A DNA stretch of 64,000 nt. Source: Blepharisma stoltei. Lineage: Eukaryota; Ciliophora; Heterotrichea; Heterotrichida; Blepharismidae. The notes below the pieces were generated by a model. That model ran no database searches. It saw only the letters and a list, made by a program, of their open reading frames with translations, and had not been told where the DNA came from. The stretch's first letter is position 1. The number at the start of each line of letters is the position of its first letter. Shown one piece after another: positions 62,417 through 64,000 of this stretch. Location: NCBI GenBank assembly GCA_914767885.1, contig CAJZBQ010000002.1, positions 744,001 to 808,000 of the forward strand. The letters run 5' to 3'. Made by a program: the position numbers and the translations under genes.

Positions 62417-64000
62417 TTAATTTATTTCTGTCGAATTTTCATTTTTCCCTTCATTCTTTTTCTTTTTTGCCATAAATCTTCTAACTCCCCCCCCCCCCCC
62501 CCTCCGTGAGCGAACAAAACCATTAGAAAAATCGCCATTTTTTGACCAAAAACCCACCCTCCGTGAGTGAACAAAAATTTTTTTTAATAGAAAAAATTTT
62601 AATGGAAAAAAATTTTTGATATATAAGTGATAATTAGTATAATGAAATCTAGAGCTATTTGTGTTAATTTTAAACAAATTGCGTTTTAAAACATAAATTT
62701 TTGCAAATTAAATTAATATTTGCTTCCCAATTTTTGCAAATTAGGATTTTTTTAAATTTCGAAAAAATATTTTTTTTATAAAATTTATATATAAATTTTT
62801 TTTAAAAAAAAAAAATTAACCCCCCTCCGTGAGCGAACAAAATTTTTTTTGTTCGCTCACGGAGGGGGGGGGGGAGTAAGGGATCTTGTGAACTTTGGTT
62901 TTCTCATTATAGTTTCTCTTCTAACTGGCTTTTTCTCAAGCTCTCTTCTTTCCTTTCTTGTTGGTGCCCTAAGCTGTAGCATCCATTCAGGAATTTCAGC
63001 TCCAGATCTTTTCATAAGATTAACAATCATTCTTATATAAGGCGCATCTTCAAATGTATAGAACGTCACTGCTTTTGCTTCTCTTCCAGCTCTTCCTGCT
63101 CTTCCAACTCTGTGTATATAACCCACAACGCTTTGTGGAAAATCGTAATTTATTACCAAATTCACTCCTCGAAAATCAATTCCTCTTGCAATTAAATCTG
63201 TACATATAAGAATCCAAATATTCCCAACTCTGAAGTTTTTGACAACAATATCTCTTTGAGCATCATTCATCCCTGCATGGATCATCCCGACCCTCAAATT
63301 ATCATTTTTCAGCTCTCTAAACAGCTCTTTAGCTCTTTCTTTGGATTGTGTAAATATTAAGACAGGTGGCACCATTTCTCCATCTTGCACCATTTGTCTT
63401 AGCGCTATTAGCTTGCCTAATTCATTAGAGCAAAATGTTATCCCATTTATAGTGTCTTCAATTAAATTTTTTTAAATTACTGCTCTTTTTTAATTATTAA
63501 TTGCTAAATTTTAGCATGCATAGAATCTGTCTATATAGTATAGCTTCTGCTCCAAAGTACTTACAGTTGTGTTTTTCATCCCTACAATAATTTTGACTGG
63601 GTTAATAAGCATAGCTTTTGCGACTATTTCGACTGTAGGAAGCATGGTAGCTGAAAACATCATTTTTACTTGATTTTTTCGTGTGCATTTTTTTAAAATT
63701 GTGTCAATTTGGTCAAGGTAGCCCATATCGAAAAGTTGGTCAGACTCGTCAAGAATGATGTATTGGACTGATTTTAAAGTATCAGAATCAAGCTTGTGAA
63801 CCAGTAGTAATGGGGTTGTCACTATGATATCATAATTGCTGCTCCATTCCTTTGGCTCTGGGGATTTCTTTGATAATAAATGAACTCGTAAGTTTGTCCC
63901 TTCGCTTAAGACCAAAATTTCTTTATATAGCTGTCTTGCCAGCTCTTTTGTAGGCCCAATAATCAGCGCTCTTAATCTTTTAGGCTTCCTCAGCAGTGAA
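62417..64000 (-). CDS. DEAD-box RNA helicase DDX52/Rok1-like, 5' end beyond the window
   Basis: Motifs in order on the minus strand: Ia-type ALIIGPTKELARQLY, IVTTPLLLVHKL, YIILDESDQLFD (motif II as DESD, known in Rok1-type helicases), MMFSATM (III), VLIFTQSKERAKELF (IV), VGMIHAGMNDAQRD, ICTDLIARGIDFRGV (V) and YIHRVGRAGRAGR (VI). Rok1/DDX52 works in 18S rRNA processing in the nucleolus. Two IESs interrupt it: 84 bp between YYI and NGITFCSNELGK, and 395 bp before the last 20 codons, a Lys-rich tail (RRFMAKKKKNEG). The Walker A part lies outside the window. Confidence 0.9.
62482..62876. mobile_element. IES, 395 bp, well-preserved foldback family copy
   Basis: Left C14-15 run then CTCCGTGAGCGAACAAAACC, inner CCCTCCGTGAGTGAACAAAA, body, and right hairpin CTCCGTGAGCGAACAAA against its inverse with a G run. 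Retained TA 62877-62878; joins FTRSL to RRFMAKK. Confidence 0.95.
63450..63533. mobile_element. IES, 84 bp
   Basis: Ends TATAGTGTCTTC and inverted TATAGACAGATTC. Leaving three TAs restores QKLYYINGITF and the conserved ELGKLIALRQ of the helicase; the retained form ends at TAA after FYAC. Confidence 0.85.

Noticed and set aside
1-64000. CRISPR arrays, tRNA or rRNA genes, bacterial operons
   Set aside because: No regularly spaced short repeats, cloverleaf folds or rRNA-like conserved blocks were seen; code, introns and gene content are those of a ciliate.

Overview
The window reads as germline (micronuclear) DNA of a heterotrich ciliate, most like Blepharisma. Three independent signs agree. 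(1) UGA is sense and reads as Trp throughout, including at conserved Trp positions such as the PP2C motif GSDGVWDV; UAA and UAG end genes. (2) Introns are 15-16 nt (GT...AG); about a dozen are placed, and each removes an in-frame stop or repairs the frame. (3) At least 25 AT-rich, palindromic or terminal-inverted-repeat segments interrupt the genes between two TA dinucleotides. Removing each segment with one TA restores one continuous reading frame. These are internal eliminated sequences (IESs). Family names and the Blepharisma link rest on general knowledge; no search was run.

Layout. 1-16 kb: a hypothetical gene split by two IESs, an ARL2-binding (BART) protein, an auxin-efflux-type carrier, an inactive-looking allantoinase relative, an N-myristoylated PP2C phosphatase, an MFS transporter, then a tandem segmental duplication. 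The duplication left a second eIF5A gene without the hypusine lysine and three pseudogene fragments. 16-30 kb: eEF1A-methyltransferase-like protein, APC4, Ddi1, a coiled-coil protein, a B-box/NYN/LOTUS protein interrupted by a retroelement-like insertion, a SAM-domain protein, secreted proteins and an M14 peptidase-like membrane protein. 30-44 kb: a dense germline-insertion zone around a small gene and a MORN-repeat gene, then PSMG4-like chaperone, an EF-hand protein, an EGF/RING-H2 membrane E3 ligase, an FCP1-like phosphatase and a Tom7-like 54-residue protein. 44-64 kb: FIT2-like protein, hypothetical genes, an LRR protein, a membrane cyclic-nucleotide phosphodiesterase, a degenerate HAD-like protein, CEP104, a MoaD/MOCS2A-like protein, TTLL12 and a DDX52/Rok1 DEAD-box helicase that runs off the right edge.

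Mobile DNA falls into four groups: short IESs whose ends begin TATAG or TATA; a repeated foldback family with CTCCGTGAGCGAAC ends (about eleven copies); SINE-like elements of about 0.4-0.6 kb with 14-19 bp target-site duplications and TTAAGA-type tails (six copies, two subfamilies); and larger TIR elements. Genes are closely packed (gaps often 20-200 bp), so most long gene-free stretches are made of these elements. No tRNA, rRNA, CRISPR array or replication origin was recognised.
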